The translations under genes and the position numbers were made by a program. Source: Candidatus Sulfotelmatobacter sp. (GTDB lineage Bacteria; Acidobacteriota; Terriglobia; Terriglobales; Acidobacteriaceae). From it: a stretch of 7,113 nucleotides of DNA. Positions 1-6,680 of the stretch are shown here, piece after piece (the first letter of the stretch is position 1; every line of letters starts with the position of its first letter). The stretch spans positions 1-7,113 of the forward strand of contig JASIKQ010000405.1 of NCBI GenBank assembly GCA_030049565.1, in the 5' to 3' direction. The notes below the pieces were generated by a model that saw only the letters and a program-made list of their open reading frames with translations, did not search any database and had not been told where the DNA came from.

Positions 1-661
1 ACCCCCGCAGCCCCCAACCCATCACGAGGAAGAAAATCGCCAGCAACATCGTTGCCGGGCTTCCAACAAAGTTCGTAATTAGGGTACGGCGCCCAACGGC
101 CCTGTATCCCGCGAGGATTCTGCCGTAAAAAGTGGAAGCCGCTCCCAGCAAAAGCAGAACCGCGAACCATGGAATATATCGCGCAAGTGTCTGAGAATGA
201 TAGAAGCGGTGGGCCGTTAAGGACCCTACCTTCAGAAAAGCTGCCGCCAACAACAGGTTTATTCCGAGCAAAACTGCTCCGCCGCGCCACAGCAAAGAGC
301 GCAACTGCTCCAACTTGTTGGACGCGCGGTACACTGCGGCGTAACGCACCGCGGCTTCCACCAGCCCCAGCGGGTTAAATAGTTCAAAGAATCCCACCAG
401 CGTAATACCCAACGCGTAAATTCCCAGCGCCTCCGCTCCAAGAACTCGTGCTAAATAAACTTTGAAAACGCAGCCCGCAACCGCTGTAAAAATCGTGCCC
501 GCAAAAAACACTCCCGACTGTCGCGAAATTTCACCTACCTGGGATCGGAACTGCTGGCTCTCATTCGATATGGGGGGCTGAGCGGCAATCGCGCTCAAAG
601 AAAGCGGCATCGCTGGATTCTCTGCGCTCCGCGAGATTTGAACCGCACCCTCGCTCGGCAT
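1..661 (-). CDS. Oligosaccharide flippase (Wzx/MOP family), N-terminal part, runs off left edge
   Basis: An open reading frame begins with ATG at 661 and stays open to base 1 (220 codons visible, no stop). It is a hydrophobic integral membrane protein with about five predicted membrane segments near residues 50-70, 79-97, 126-145, 162-178 and 202-217. The first two helices are joined by the motif KVYLARVLGAEALGIYALG, which matches the typical N-terminus of polysaccharide transporters of the MOP superfamily (Wzx/RfbX). Such proteins flip undecaprenyl-linked oligosaccharide units across the inner membrane. The start at 661 is favoured: its ATG shares one base with the TGA of the upstream gene (TGATG), and a GAGG lies 8 nt upstream at 673-670. 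An in-frame ATG at 610 would give a protein 17 residues shorter but lacks a well-placed ribosome site. The roughly 49-residue polar N-terminal tail is longer than usual. The family is fairly sure; the substrate is inferred from neighbours. Confidence 0.82.
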   Translation of the reverse strand, partial: MPSEGAVQISRSAENPAMPLSLSAIAAQPPISNESQQFRSQVGEISRQSGVFFAGTIFTAVAGCVFKVYLARVLGAEALGIYALGITLVGFFELFNPLGLVEAAVRYAAVYRASNKLEQLRSLLWRGGAVLLGINLLLAAAFLKVGSLTAHRFYHSQTLARYIPWFAVLLLLGAASTFYGRILAGYRAVGRRTLITNFVGSPATMLLAIFFLVMGWGLRG

Positions 662-2439
662 CAAGCAGGCCTCGCAGCCGGCTCAATCGATTCGGCGCCT
701 AGCAACTGCGCCAGCAACCGTGGATTAATCTGCTGCCAAAGCAAACCCTCGTCCCGCGCCCGGCATTCTGGCCGAATTTCGCTCTGCTGCCGTTTCATCC
801 TGCCTGGAATATCAGCAATTTCCTCAGCGCTTCGGAGAAGTTGGCCCGCGCCAAACCTTGCATACTGCTGCACGTAACCGAAAGGCGAGAACGCCAGCCA
901 CTCACAGATAAAGCAAGGGATGCCGCGCAGGGCGCAATCCAGCACCGTCGTTGACTCAACCGTAACTCCGGCCCACGTTTGCGATAGAAGTTTTTCGGAA
1001 AGCGGTCCGCTTACGATCGTGATCTGTTTGCAATCGTCGGGCGCAAGAATCCTCTGCATGATCTCCGACCGCTGTATCGGGCTCTCAAAGGGATGCAACT
1101 TTAGCACGACACTCCGCTCAAGCTGTCGCGCGACTGCGCATAGGTCCGGTAAAACCTCGCGGTACACCTCTTCCGTCCTCACACCCACGTTTTCGTAAGG
1201 TTCGGAGAAAAACACAATAGCAGTTTTTGCCCTGGGAAAGTTTTCTGCGCCAATCCGGAGCCGTGCTGAAGAATACTTAGCTGGCGGCGCGCCCAAAACA
1301 ATTTTCTCTGGCGGCAGCCCGCATAAGCCAACCAGATAATCCCGCTCCAATTCATTTTTGGCCAGATAGAAATCGCAGCAAAGCCGCTTCGCCAGATAGT
1401 ACCCATCCATTGCTCCGTGATGAAAGTCGAGCGTGGGCAATCCCCGCCGGCCAGCAAGCAACACGGGAAGTCGCGTGGTGACGTTCGTATCATCGCCGCA
1501 AAGCACGGCACATACCGGTTCGCGTTCGAAAACGCGCCGCCAGGCGTTGCGAACGGCAAGTCCCTGCGCAAAGGCGGCTGGAAATTGGTCGAACAGGCCC
1601 ACCCGTTGCAGGGTTGCCGACTCGATATTCGCTTGCAGCTCTCGGCTCAGGATGGCCCATTTTTGCAACATTTCGTTGAGCTCCGCGCGAGGTGCGTTTT
1701 TCTCTGCAAACGAGCCCAGGTCGTGCACTTTCACATTCTCAGGGGCGTCGAAGAATTTCGCGCTTCGTCGCGTCGCGACCAGCAAAAATGTCTGTTCGGG
1801 AAGCAAACTCGCGTACGCCGATGCCACTCGCGAAACGTTGGTATATGCGCTCGGAATCAACACGACCGGCTCGCTCCCCGGCCGTGTGCTACCCGCGATA
1901 TGCGCCCGCCAACGGTAAGCGCCATCATATTTGTCGAGAAAAATTTCCTTAAGCTGGCCGGCAGAAAAATGATGTGACAAACGGGCATAGCGCAGAAATC
2001 GTTTCGCGCCACGCGCCACAAAGTTTTCTCCGTAAGCGCGTAATGACAGCGAAAGAATGCGGGCCAATGCGGCGGCAGGCCATCCCGGACGCGTAGACCA
2101 CAGCGTGGCCGAGTCGGGAATTTCCGCGGCCACGCGCTCGAACGCGAGAACTGAGGCAGCCTCGCGCAGCACGTCCGGGCAAGCAAGGTTCCACCAGTCG
2201 ATTCCTTCGTCATCCCGCAAGCGCCCATCTGCGGCGGCGAAAATTTCACCCATGCGGCGGATGTCTTCGACATCCTTAGTGAAATCCTCGACACGCAACA
2301 GGGGACAACGCAGCGCTTCAGACCACTCTTCGGCCGCGTGCTCAGATAATCTTCCCAAGTCAACGGCCAGATCCCATGGCCCGCCGGTCCACGGTCCGCG
2401 CCGGGCAGAATCTCCGGGTTGAAGAATAAGAACTCGCAT
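661..2439 (-). CDS. Uncharacterised GT-B-like surface-carbohydrate glycosyltransferase
   Basis: Encodes a soluble protein of 592 residues from ATG 2439, or 596 from the in-frame ATG at 2451; neither start has a clear Shine-Dalgarno. I favour 2439 because it puts the first strand, MRVLILQPGDSARRGPW, at the N-terminus. Numbering from 2439, the C-terminal half shows features of GT-B enzymes of the CDP-glycerol/capsule transferase kind: an FHHGAMDGYY segment near 339-348, a KLHP motif near 447-450, and VESTTVLDCALRGIPCF near 494-510, which resembles the donor-binding E/S-T-T...G-P-C/P loop. No signal peptide or membrane helix is evident, so it should act at the cytoplasmic membrane face. The N-terminal 200 residues match nothing I recognise. 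Its place directly before the flippase and downstream of pseI makes it a candidate transferase for the pseudaminic-type sugar. That role is inference; membership of a GT-B fold is likely but not certain. Confidence 0.6.
   Translation of the reverse strand: MRVLILQPGDSARRGPWTGGPWDLAVDLGRLSEHAAEEWSEALRCPLLRVEDFTKDVEDIRRMGEIFAAADGRLRDDEGIDWWNLACPDVLREAASVLAFERVAAEIPDSATLWSTRPGWPAAALARILSLSLRAYGENFVARGAKRFLRYARLSHHFSAGQLKEIFLDKYDGAYRWRAHIAGSTRPGSEPVVLIPSAYTNVSRVASAYASLLPEQTFLLVATRRSAKFFDAPENVKVHDLGSFAEKNAPRAELNEMLQKWAILSRELQANIESATLQRVGLFDQFPAAFAQGLAVRNAWRRVFEREPVCAVLCGDDTNVTTRLPVLLAGRRGLPTLDFHHGAMDGYYLAKRLCCDFYLAKNELERDYLVGLCGLPPEKIVLGAPPAKYSSARLRIGAENFPRAKTAIVFFSEPYENVGVRTEEVYREVLPDLCAVARQLERSVVLKLHPFESPIQRSEIMQRILAPDDCKQITIVSGPLSEKLLSQTWAGVTVESTTVLDCALRGIPCFICEWLAFSPFGYVQQYARFGAGQLLRSAEEIADIPGRMKRQQSEIRPECRARDEGLLWQQINPRLLAQLLGAESIEPAARPA
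670..673 (-). promoter_or_regulatory. Ribosome binding site of the flippase gene
   Basis: GAGG on the minus strand sits 8 nt before ATG 661, within the final codons of the glycosyltransferase gene. With the TGATG overlap it supports 661 rather than 610 as the flippase start. The motif is only four bases, so this is moderate support. Confidence 0.45.
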
Positions 2440-2567
2440 GGACGAAATCATCTGACCACAGGTTCAGGCAGTGTGGCACGAGGGAACTCGAAGCGCCTTG
2501 TAATTTCTCGCATCTGTGATTCTTCGCCTCTGGATTCCGCCTCCTCCCTATACCTATTCCGATTTCT

Positions 2568-3683
2568 CTACACCGCTGCCGGAGCAAGCCGTTTCAGGAT
2601 GCCTCGCACCGCCTTCTCGCCGGCAGGCCAATTTTTTAGCAATTGCGCGGTGCGATAGCGGGTAATCCCGCGCACGTGTTTCGCATAGGAGCGTGTCAGC
2701 GTCACGTGCAGCGTTCGGCGGCTGCCATTTGCGAAACGCTCCTTGTACGCTTCGGCGCCCAAACCGAGATCAACACGAGAAACATCAGGGTCGTCGCAAG
2801 CTCCCTCGATCATCTTCGCCAGCAAGTAAAGCCCTGGAGAAAATTGTTCCAACTGGGTATCGAAAGTGGGCTGGTACCAGAACCACGATCCGGCAAATCG
2901 GAACCCATAGTTCCATGCGCCAGCTGTTTCTCCTACTTGCAAACGGCTCAGCCGCAACCAACCGGCCTCCGAGAGAAGGCGGGCGAGTTCTTCCAGGAAT
3001 ACTCGCCGCCGCGGGTCCGCCAGGTTGCTCTTGCGTCCGGTAGCTTCGAATCGGGCAATGTGAGCCCGTTCGAAAGCGGGCAATTGATTTTTTATTTCTG
3101 GCCACGAAACCAGGTGCTTGAGGCGCGGCGCAAGCTGCCCTTCAACCGCCGAGATCAACCGCCGCATCTTCTTGCGCCGCAGATCGGCCTTGGTTGCTTG
3201 CCGCTGCTCCGCAGACGTCAGAAAAACCTGAGCGCATTCATACGCCGGCCGCACATGCAAGTGATATCCGTAGTTGCCGGCACTTCGACGCAAAGCGGTG
3301 ACGGTAGCGGAATCCGCGGGCAAATTGGCGAGCGTGATTCTTGCATTCAGCTTCGCGCATTCCGCCAGCACAGCTTCAGTCATCGCCTCGCGCAAGCCTG
3401 GCTGGCTGAGGAAGTCGCTGTAGTCTCCCGTGCTCGCAGTCAGGAAGTTAAATTCCCTCCCCGATTTGTCGGTGGCCAACGCGGCTATCCCGGCTAGAGA
3501 TTTATCTTCGTTTTCCAGCAGCAACAACCATGGCCGTACCGATTCTTCATACGCTGTCTCCACCGCCTTCGCCCACTCCCACGTGTAAAAAACCTCGGTG
3601 CGCTCCATATCGTGGACAAGCGCATTCCACGCGGCGCGAAGATGTTGACGGTCGGGAATCTCATGGTGAAGCTCTATGTGCAT
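2568..3683 (-). CDS. GNAT-fold acyltransferase, FemAB/BcsL (CelD) type
   Basis: A 371-residue protein resembling the acetyltransferase family found in CelD/BcsL and FemAB-like proteins of exopolysaccharide loci. Visible hallmarks are the N-terminal VFYTWEWAKA (31-40), TGDYSDFL (85-92) in the first half, and the second-half block YQPTFDTQLEQFSPG (270-284) followed by DLGLGAEAYKERFANG (305-320), corresponding to the family's F-D...SPG...D...G-x-E-x-YK-x-x-F/W core. Such proteins transfer an acyl or aminoacyl group from a CoA or tRNA donor to an amine or hydroxyl of a sugar or peptide acceptor. The C-terminus is very basic. The start is taken at ATG 3683; an in-frame TTG at 3710 would add nine residues but sits immediately against GGAG, too close to be used well, and ATG 3683 itself has no clear Shine-Dalgarno. 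It lies 63 bp after the deacetylase gene. A role in N- or O-acylation of the glycan is inferred from context. Confidence 0.75.
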   Translation of the reverse strand: MHIELHHEIPDRQHLRAAWNALVHDMERTEVFYTWEWAKAVETAYEESVRPWLLLLENEDKSLAGIAALATDKSGREFNFLTASTGDYSDFLSQPGLREAMTEAVLAECAKLNARITLANLPADSATVTALRRSAGNYGYHLHVRPAYECAQVFLTSAEQRQATKADLRRKKMRRLISAVEGQLAPRLKHLVSWPEIKNQLPAFERAHIARFEATGRKSNLADPRRRVFLEELARLLSEAGWLRLSRLQVGETAGAWNYGFRFAGSWFWYQPTFDTQLEQFSPGLYLLAKMIEGACDDPDVSRVDLGLGAEAYKERFANGSRRTLHVTLTRSYAKHVRGITRYRTAQLLKNWPAGEKAVRGILKRLAPAAV

Positions 3684-3746
3684 ACAGAAATTTTCGCAGC
3701 CGCTATCCAACTCCTGCCATTGTCCGCGTCGTGAAAATGCAACCAG

Positions 3747-4841
3747 TCACGCTGCGGGTAAAGTCACCACCTGGTCTTGGCGCCCGAATTGCTTGCGCAA
3801 CGAGCGGTAAAATCCAGAAACGTGAGCTTCAAATTCCGGCAGCGTCATCTGCCCGGTCACATGAACCCGCGGCAATGCATAGCGCGGCAACTCCGCTCCG
3901 AACCCTCCGCCAACGTTTAGAAATGCGGCCTTGTAACCCGCTTCCTGCGCCATGCGAAACTCGCGCACCGAAACCGAGTCTGAGCTGCCAAACGGATAAG
4001 CAAAAGCCCACACCGCATGTCCCATCGTTTTTTCCAGCCTGTTCTTGCTCTCGCTGATCTCGAACCAGGCACGATCCTCCGGCAATTGTGACAGAGAGGG
4101 ATGACTCAACGTGTGCGCGCCGATCGACATTCCCGCAGAAAGCAAAGTTTGCAAATCCGCCGGCCTTAGCAGACGGAAACGCTTGTATGCGGCTGGATCG
4201 GCCGTGCACTCGAACGCAAACTGATCGCTGAATCCGAGCTTCGAGCGCACCGCACTCAAAAAGCGGATGTGCCCCTCGTGATCGCATTTTTTCAGAACCT
4301 TCATCAGATTGCGGCATAGATCGCCGCGCTGCCATCTCGTTCTTATCATCCCAGCGATCTCAACTCCGCCGAGTTCAATCGAAAACGGTCCCTCACGAGC
4401 CGCCATCACCATCAGATAAAGCTCTTCGTACCACAACATCCGCGCATCATCGTCTGCGGAGGGTCCGATCACGAAGAATAAACAAGGAACTTTCTCCTCC
4501 CGCAGAATCGGCAGCATATCCGTGACTACATTGACCAATCCGTCATCGCATGTTACCAGGACCGCGCGCGGCGGAAGCTCAGACTCCCCTTCGCACCATG
4601 CAAGCACCTTCTCGGATGAGATCACGTTGTAGTTTGCGCGCAGCAACCGCAACTGCTCGCGAAATGCGGTCGCAGTCGCCAGGCTGCCGTCGAACACGGA
4701 ATCGATCACCCGATAACCTTCCGGCAGCACACCGTGATAAGTCACAATGCTGAGCCCGTTCGCCGCGCTTCGCCGAAACACTCCCGCTCTGGCCAGCGAC
4801 GGATATACCACGCGTTTGAGCAACGGACTGACGACTCTCAT
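3747..4841 (-). CDS. Polysaccharide deacetylase family protein (NodB homology domain)
   Basis: A 364-residue carbohydrate esterase 4-like protein. The three defining motifs are present: TCDDG at 97-101 (usual form TFDDG; D99 would be the catalytic base and D100 a metal ligand), HTLSHP at 243-248 (H243 and H247 metal ligands) and AYPFG at 281-285. LPRVHV at 323-328 fits the late family motif. The family hydrolyses N- or O-acetyl groups from sugars. Motifs 1 and 2 are about 140 residues apart, roughly twice or more the usual spacing, because of an inserted helical region (about 130-225). No signal peptide is seen, so the protein may act in the cytoplasm on a precursor rather than on finished polymer. 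ATG 4841 overlaps the pseI stop as ATGA, which decides the start and implies translational coupling; the only Shine-Dalgarno-like run, GGGAG at 4860-4856, is 14 nt away. The family assignment is firm; the substrate is unknown. Confidence 0.88.
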   Translation of the reverse strand: MRVVSPLLKRVVYPSLARAGVFRRSAANGLSIVTYHGVLPEGYRVIDSVFDGSLATATAFREQLRLLRANYNVISSEKVLAWCEGESELPPRAVLVTCDDGLVNVVTDMLPILREEKVPCLFFVIGPSADDDARMLWYEELYLMVMAAREGPFSIELGGVEIAGMIRTRWQRGDLCRNLMKVLKKCDHEGHIRFLSAVRSKLGFSDQFAFECTADPAAYKRFRLLRPADLQTLLSAGMSIGAHTLSHPSLSQLPEDRAWFEISESKNRLEKTMGHAVWAFAYPFGSSDSVSVREFRMAQEAGYKAAFLNVGGGFGAELPRYALPRVHVTGQMTLPEFEAHVSGFYRSLRKQFGRQDQVVTLPAA

Positions 4842-5908
4842 CGTGTTTGGACCATCTCCCAACTGAGGGGAGTTGCTCTTGCAATATCGCAAGCTGCCCG
4901 GCGGCCGAGAATTTCGGGCAGATGTCGCGTGTGCAGCCCAAGCCCTGGCCGTATGGAGCGAACATTCTCGGCAGTGAAAACCTCACCTGATTTCATTTCC
5001 CGCACAACATAAAGCGAGCGCCGAAAAATCCTCCCGCTGCTCTCTTTTTCGCCCGAACCGAAGCGCACTTCTCCAAGAGCCTTCTCCGCCGTGCGCACCG
5101 CATCGACCATCGCCTTGAATTCGGCGGGCTCCAAAGAGAATGCGCTGTCCGGGCCCGGCATCGATCGCGAAAGAGTGAGATGCTTCTCGATGATGCACGC
5201 CCCCAGCGCGACCGCCGCAACCGGAACCGCGATGCCTTTGGTGTGGTCGGAAAGCCCTACAGGTACGTCAAAGCGCTGCGCCAGTTGGGGAATCGTGCGC
5301 AGGTTCATCTCCTCCGCAGGAGCAGGATACGCGCTGGTACACTTCAGCAGCGCAATCTGCTCAGCTCCAGCTTGCCGCGCCGCCCGCACCGCTTCTTCGA
5401 TCTCCTCCAGCGTCGCCATACCCGTCGAAATGATCAGCGGCTTGCCCGTGCGTGCCGTCTTGTGAATCAGTGGAATATCGACCAGCTCGAAGGATGCCAG
5501 CTTGTATGCGGGCACATTGATTTTTTCCAGAAAATCAATGGCAGTGCTATCGAAGGGAGAGGAAAACAAATCCATGCCGAGTTCGTTCGCAATGTCCTTC
5601 AGGCGCGGCTGCCACTCCCAGGGCGTATAGGCCTCGGCGTAAAGGTCATGAAGCGTCCGTCCATCCCAGATCGTGCCGCCGGCAATCCGAAATTCCTGTC
5701 GGTCGCCGGTAATCGTAATGGTGTCGGCAGTGTAAGTTTGCAGTTTGACGGCATCGGCGCCCGCTTCTTTCGCTGCGTGGATGATCTGCGCCGCTTGCTC
5801 AAATGAGCCGTGATGATTAGCGGAGATCTCCGCCACCATGTAAACTGGACAACCCGCTCCAATCGTATGGCCCTGGATTCGAATCGCAGATGTGACGCCG
5901 CTATTCAC
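4838..5908 (-). CDS. pseI: Pseudaminic acid synthase (NeuB family with C-terminal SAF domain)
   Basis: Condenses 2,4-diacylamido-2,4,6-trideoxy-L-altrose with phosphoenolpyruvate to make pseudaminic acid; cytoplasmic and divalent-metal dependent. From GTG 5908 the protein has 356 residues, typical of the family. Numbering from that start, the (beta/alpha)8 barrel carries AEISANHHGS (catalytic-type Glu27), KLQTYTAD (55-62), SDHT (His222) and EKHLT (His243); the two histidines correspond to the metal ligands of NeuB. The stretch TIWDGRTLHDLYAEAYTPWEW (about 79-99) is characteristic of PseI rather than of sialic or legionaminic acid synthases. A C-terminal antifreeze-like SAF domain (about 297-356) contains RPGLGL, matching the substrate-contacting RPG of NeuB. 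The start overlaps the formyltransferase stop by 8 bp, with AGAGG 6 nt upstream; a TTG at 5914 with its own AGAGG is possible. Neighbouring pseG supports the pseudaminic assignment. Confidence 0.93.
   Translation of the reverse strand: MNSGVTSAIRIQGHTIGAGCPVYMVAEISANHHGSFEQAAQIIHAAKEAGADAVKLQTYTADTITITGDRQEFRIAGGTIWDGRTLHDLYAEAYTPWEWQPRLKDIANELGMDLFSSPFDSTAIDFLEKINVPAYKLASFELVDIPLIHKTARTGKPLIISTGMATLEEIEEAVRAARQAGAEQIALLKCTSAYPAPAEEMNLRTIPQLAQRFDVPVGLSDHTKGIAVPVAAVALGACIIEKHLTLSRSMPGPDSAFSLEPAEFKAMVDAVRTAEKALGEVRFGSGEKESSGRIFRRSLYVVREMKSGEVFTAENVRSIRPGLGLHTRHLPEILGRRAACDIARATPLSWEMVQTR
5515..5540. repeat. Perfect inverted repeat inside pseI
   Basis: Arms CATTGATTTT (5515-5524) and AAAATCAATG (5531-5540) are exact reverse complements, 10 bp each, with a 6-nt spacer TTCCAG. 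It falls in codons for IDFLEKIN of the barrel, a region conserved in the family, so protein coding alone may explain it. The geometry is the same as that of the repeat in the formyltransferase gene, but the sequence is unrelated. Confidence 0.65.
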
Positions 5909-6671
5909 CCGCAACCTCTGCCTCTTCCTTCAACTCCAGGCGCAGATAAATCTTTCTGCCCCCATGCACGAAATACGCGCCAGGATAGGGAGGAAAAGTG
6001 CGCGCCCGAATTACATTAATCAAATCCTGGCCCCGGTACGATTTCTGTAGATCGATTTCATCGATCTGTCGGACATCGCTGACGCGATGGCAGCTCGCGG
6101 GCCCACTCCGCTGAGGTATTCGCGCAGACGTACCTGCGCGAATGGCAGGCCAAGTATCCTCGAGCAGTTTCATCCCCTCTACTTCAAGTTTTCTATACAA
6201 GCTTGCGCCGGTGTCGGTCACCGTTACCGCAACCTCTTTCTGCGCGATCACATCTCCGGTGTCGATGCCCTCGTCCACGTAATGTAGTGTCACTCCTGCC
6301 GGAGTTTCATTCACTATGCTCCAGACGTTGGGGAACGCTCCTCGATTATGGGGAAGCAATGCCGGATGCAGATTGATGCAACCGTGTGGGAAAGTACGCA
6401 GGAACTCGGGAGCGAGAATATAGCCAAACATTACGGATAACGCCATGTCAGGACTAAGCTTTCTGATTTGTTGCAGCACTTCGGCTTGCTTTAGGCGAGA
6501 TCCGTCGACAGCCATACAATTCATTTCGCGGATCTCGCGGCCAATCTCATTCCCATATTTCGACGAGGCTGCGGGATGAACCGCGACGCCAACGATTTCA
6601 TCGCCTTCTTGGCGCAGCCATTTCAGCGCCTGCCAGCCCAGCCAATTATTGCAGAGACAAAAAAGCTTCAT
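5901..6671 (-). CDS. Sugar N-formyltransferase (methionyl-tRNA formyltransferase-like)
   Basis: A 256-residue enzyme of the N10-formyltetrahydrofolate formyltransferase fold. The catalytic triad is visible as N100 and H102 in INLHPALLPHNRG and D140 in DEGIDTGDVI; spacing agrees closely with E. coli FMT (N106, H108, D144) and with the ArnA formyltransferase domain (N102, H104, D140). A C-terminal segment, IRARTFPPYPGAYF (221-234), resembles the end of many sugar formyltransferases. At 256 residues it is shorter than housekeeping FMT (about 310), and its position between pseG and pseI argues for an amino-sugar substrate. I infer that it formylates an amino group of the pseudaminic acid precursor. 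ATG 6671 is chosen: it lies 7 bp after the pseG stop and has AAGGAG just upstream. A TTG at 6701 would add ten residues but has no ribosome site and overlaps pseG. A perfect inverted repeat lies inside codons 177-185. Confidence 0.88.
   Translation of the reverse strand: MKLFCLCNNWLGWQALKWLRQEGDEIVGVAVHPAASSKYGNEIGREIREMNCMAVDGSRLKQAEVLQQIRKLSPDMALSVMFGYILAPEFLRTFPHGCINLHPALLPHNRGAFPNVWSIVNETPAGVTLHYVDEGIDTGDVIAQKEVAVTVTDTGASLYRKLEVEGMKLLEDTWPAIRAGTSARIPQRSGPASCHRVSDVRQIDEIDLQKSYRGQDLINVIRARTFPPYPGAYFVHGGRKIYLRLELKEEAEVAGE
5915..5925 (-). promoter_or_regulatory. Tandem AGAGG ribosome-binding motifs before pseI
   Basis: Two AGAGG motifs (5925-5921 and 5919-5915) are separated by one base on the minus strand. 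The first is 6 nt before an in-frame TTG (5914) and the second 6 nt before GTG (5908), so either could start PseI, two codons apart. GTG is favoured as the commoner initiator. Both lie inside the last codons of the formyltransferase gene. Confidence 0.5.
6118..6143. repeat. Perfect inverted repeat inside the formyltransferase gene
   Basis: Arms ATTCGCGCAG (6118-6127) and CTGCGCGAAT (6134-6143) are exact reverse complements, 10 bp each, around a 6-nt spacer ACGTAC. In the mRNA this would be a GC-rich hairpin. It encodes I-R-A-G-T-S-A-R-I at residues 177-185, after the catalytic domain, where a linker is expected. Its function is unknown and it may be chance. Confidence 0.7.
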
Positions 6672-6674
6672 GTT

Positions 6675-6680
6675 CTCCTT
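6675..6680 (-). promoter_or_regulatory. Ribosome binding site of the formyltransferase gene
   Basis: AAGGAG on the minus strand overlaps the TAA stop of pseG and ends 3 nt before ATG 6671. The spacing is short but the match is the strongest at any junction in the window. It decides the start in favour of ATG 6671 over TTG 6701 and suggests coupling to pseG translation. Confidence 0.7.

Noticed and set aside
1521..1536. A 6-bp hairpin with a UUCG loop in the glycosyltransferase mRNA
   Set aside because: The stem is short, lies in the middle of a coding region and is fully explained by ordinary codons; no U-tract follows, so it is not a terminator.
1417..1977. Plus-strand open frames of up to 186 codons
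   Set aside because: They lie wholly opposite the glycosyltransferase gene, have no recognisable motif, are rich in Arg, Ser and Cys as antisense frames of GC-rich genes tend to be, and lack a ribosome site.
2448..2513. A 21-codon small gene starting at ATG 2513 and ending on ATGA with the glycosyltransferase gene
   Set aside because: The nearest Shine-Dalgarno-like run is 13 nt or more away, the peptide has no recognisable character, and the frame is simply the continuation of the GNAT frame after its stop.
2643..3497. Plus-strand open frame of 284 codons
   Set aside because: It is opposite the GNAT gene, whose frame shows clear family motifs. The translated product is low in hydrophobic core patterns and matches nothing I know.
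3684..3746. Internal promoter in the 63-bp gap before the GNAT gene
   Set aside because: A TTGCAT could pass as a -35 but no reasonable -10 follows at 16-18 nt; the gap is too short and featureless to claim a promoter.
5180..5806. Plus-strand open frame of 208 codons
   Set aside because: It is antisense to the strongly recognised pseI and has no supporting signal of its own.
4838..5908. Sialic acid (NeuB) or legionaminic acid (LegI) synthase
   Set aside because: The IWDGRTLHDLYAEAYTPWEW stretch and the adjacent PseG point to PseI. NeuB or LegI would be expected next to a NeuC-type hydrolysing epimerase instead.
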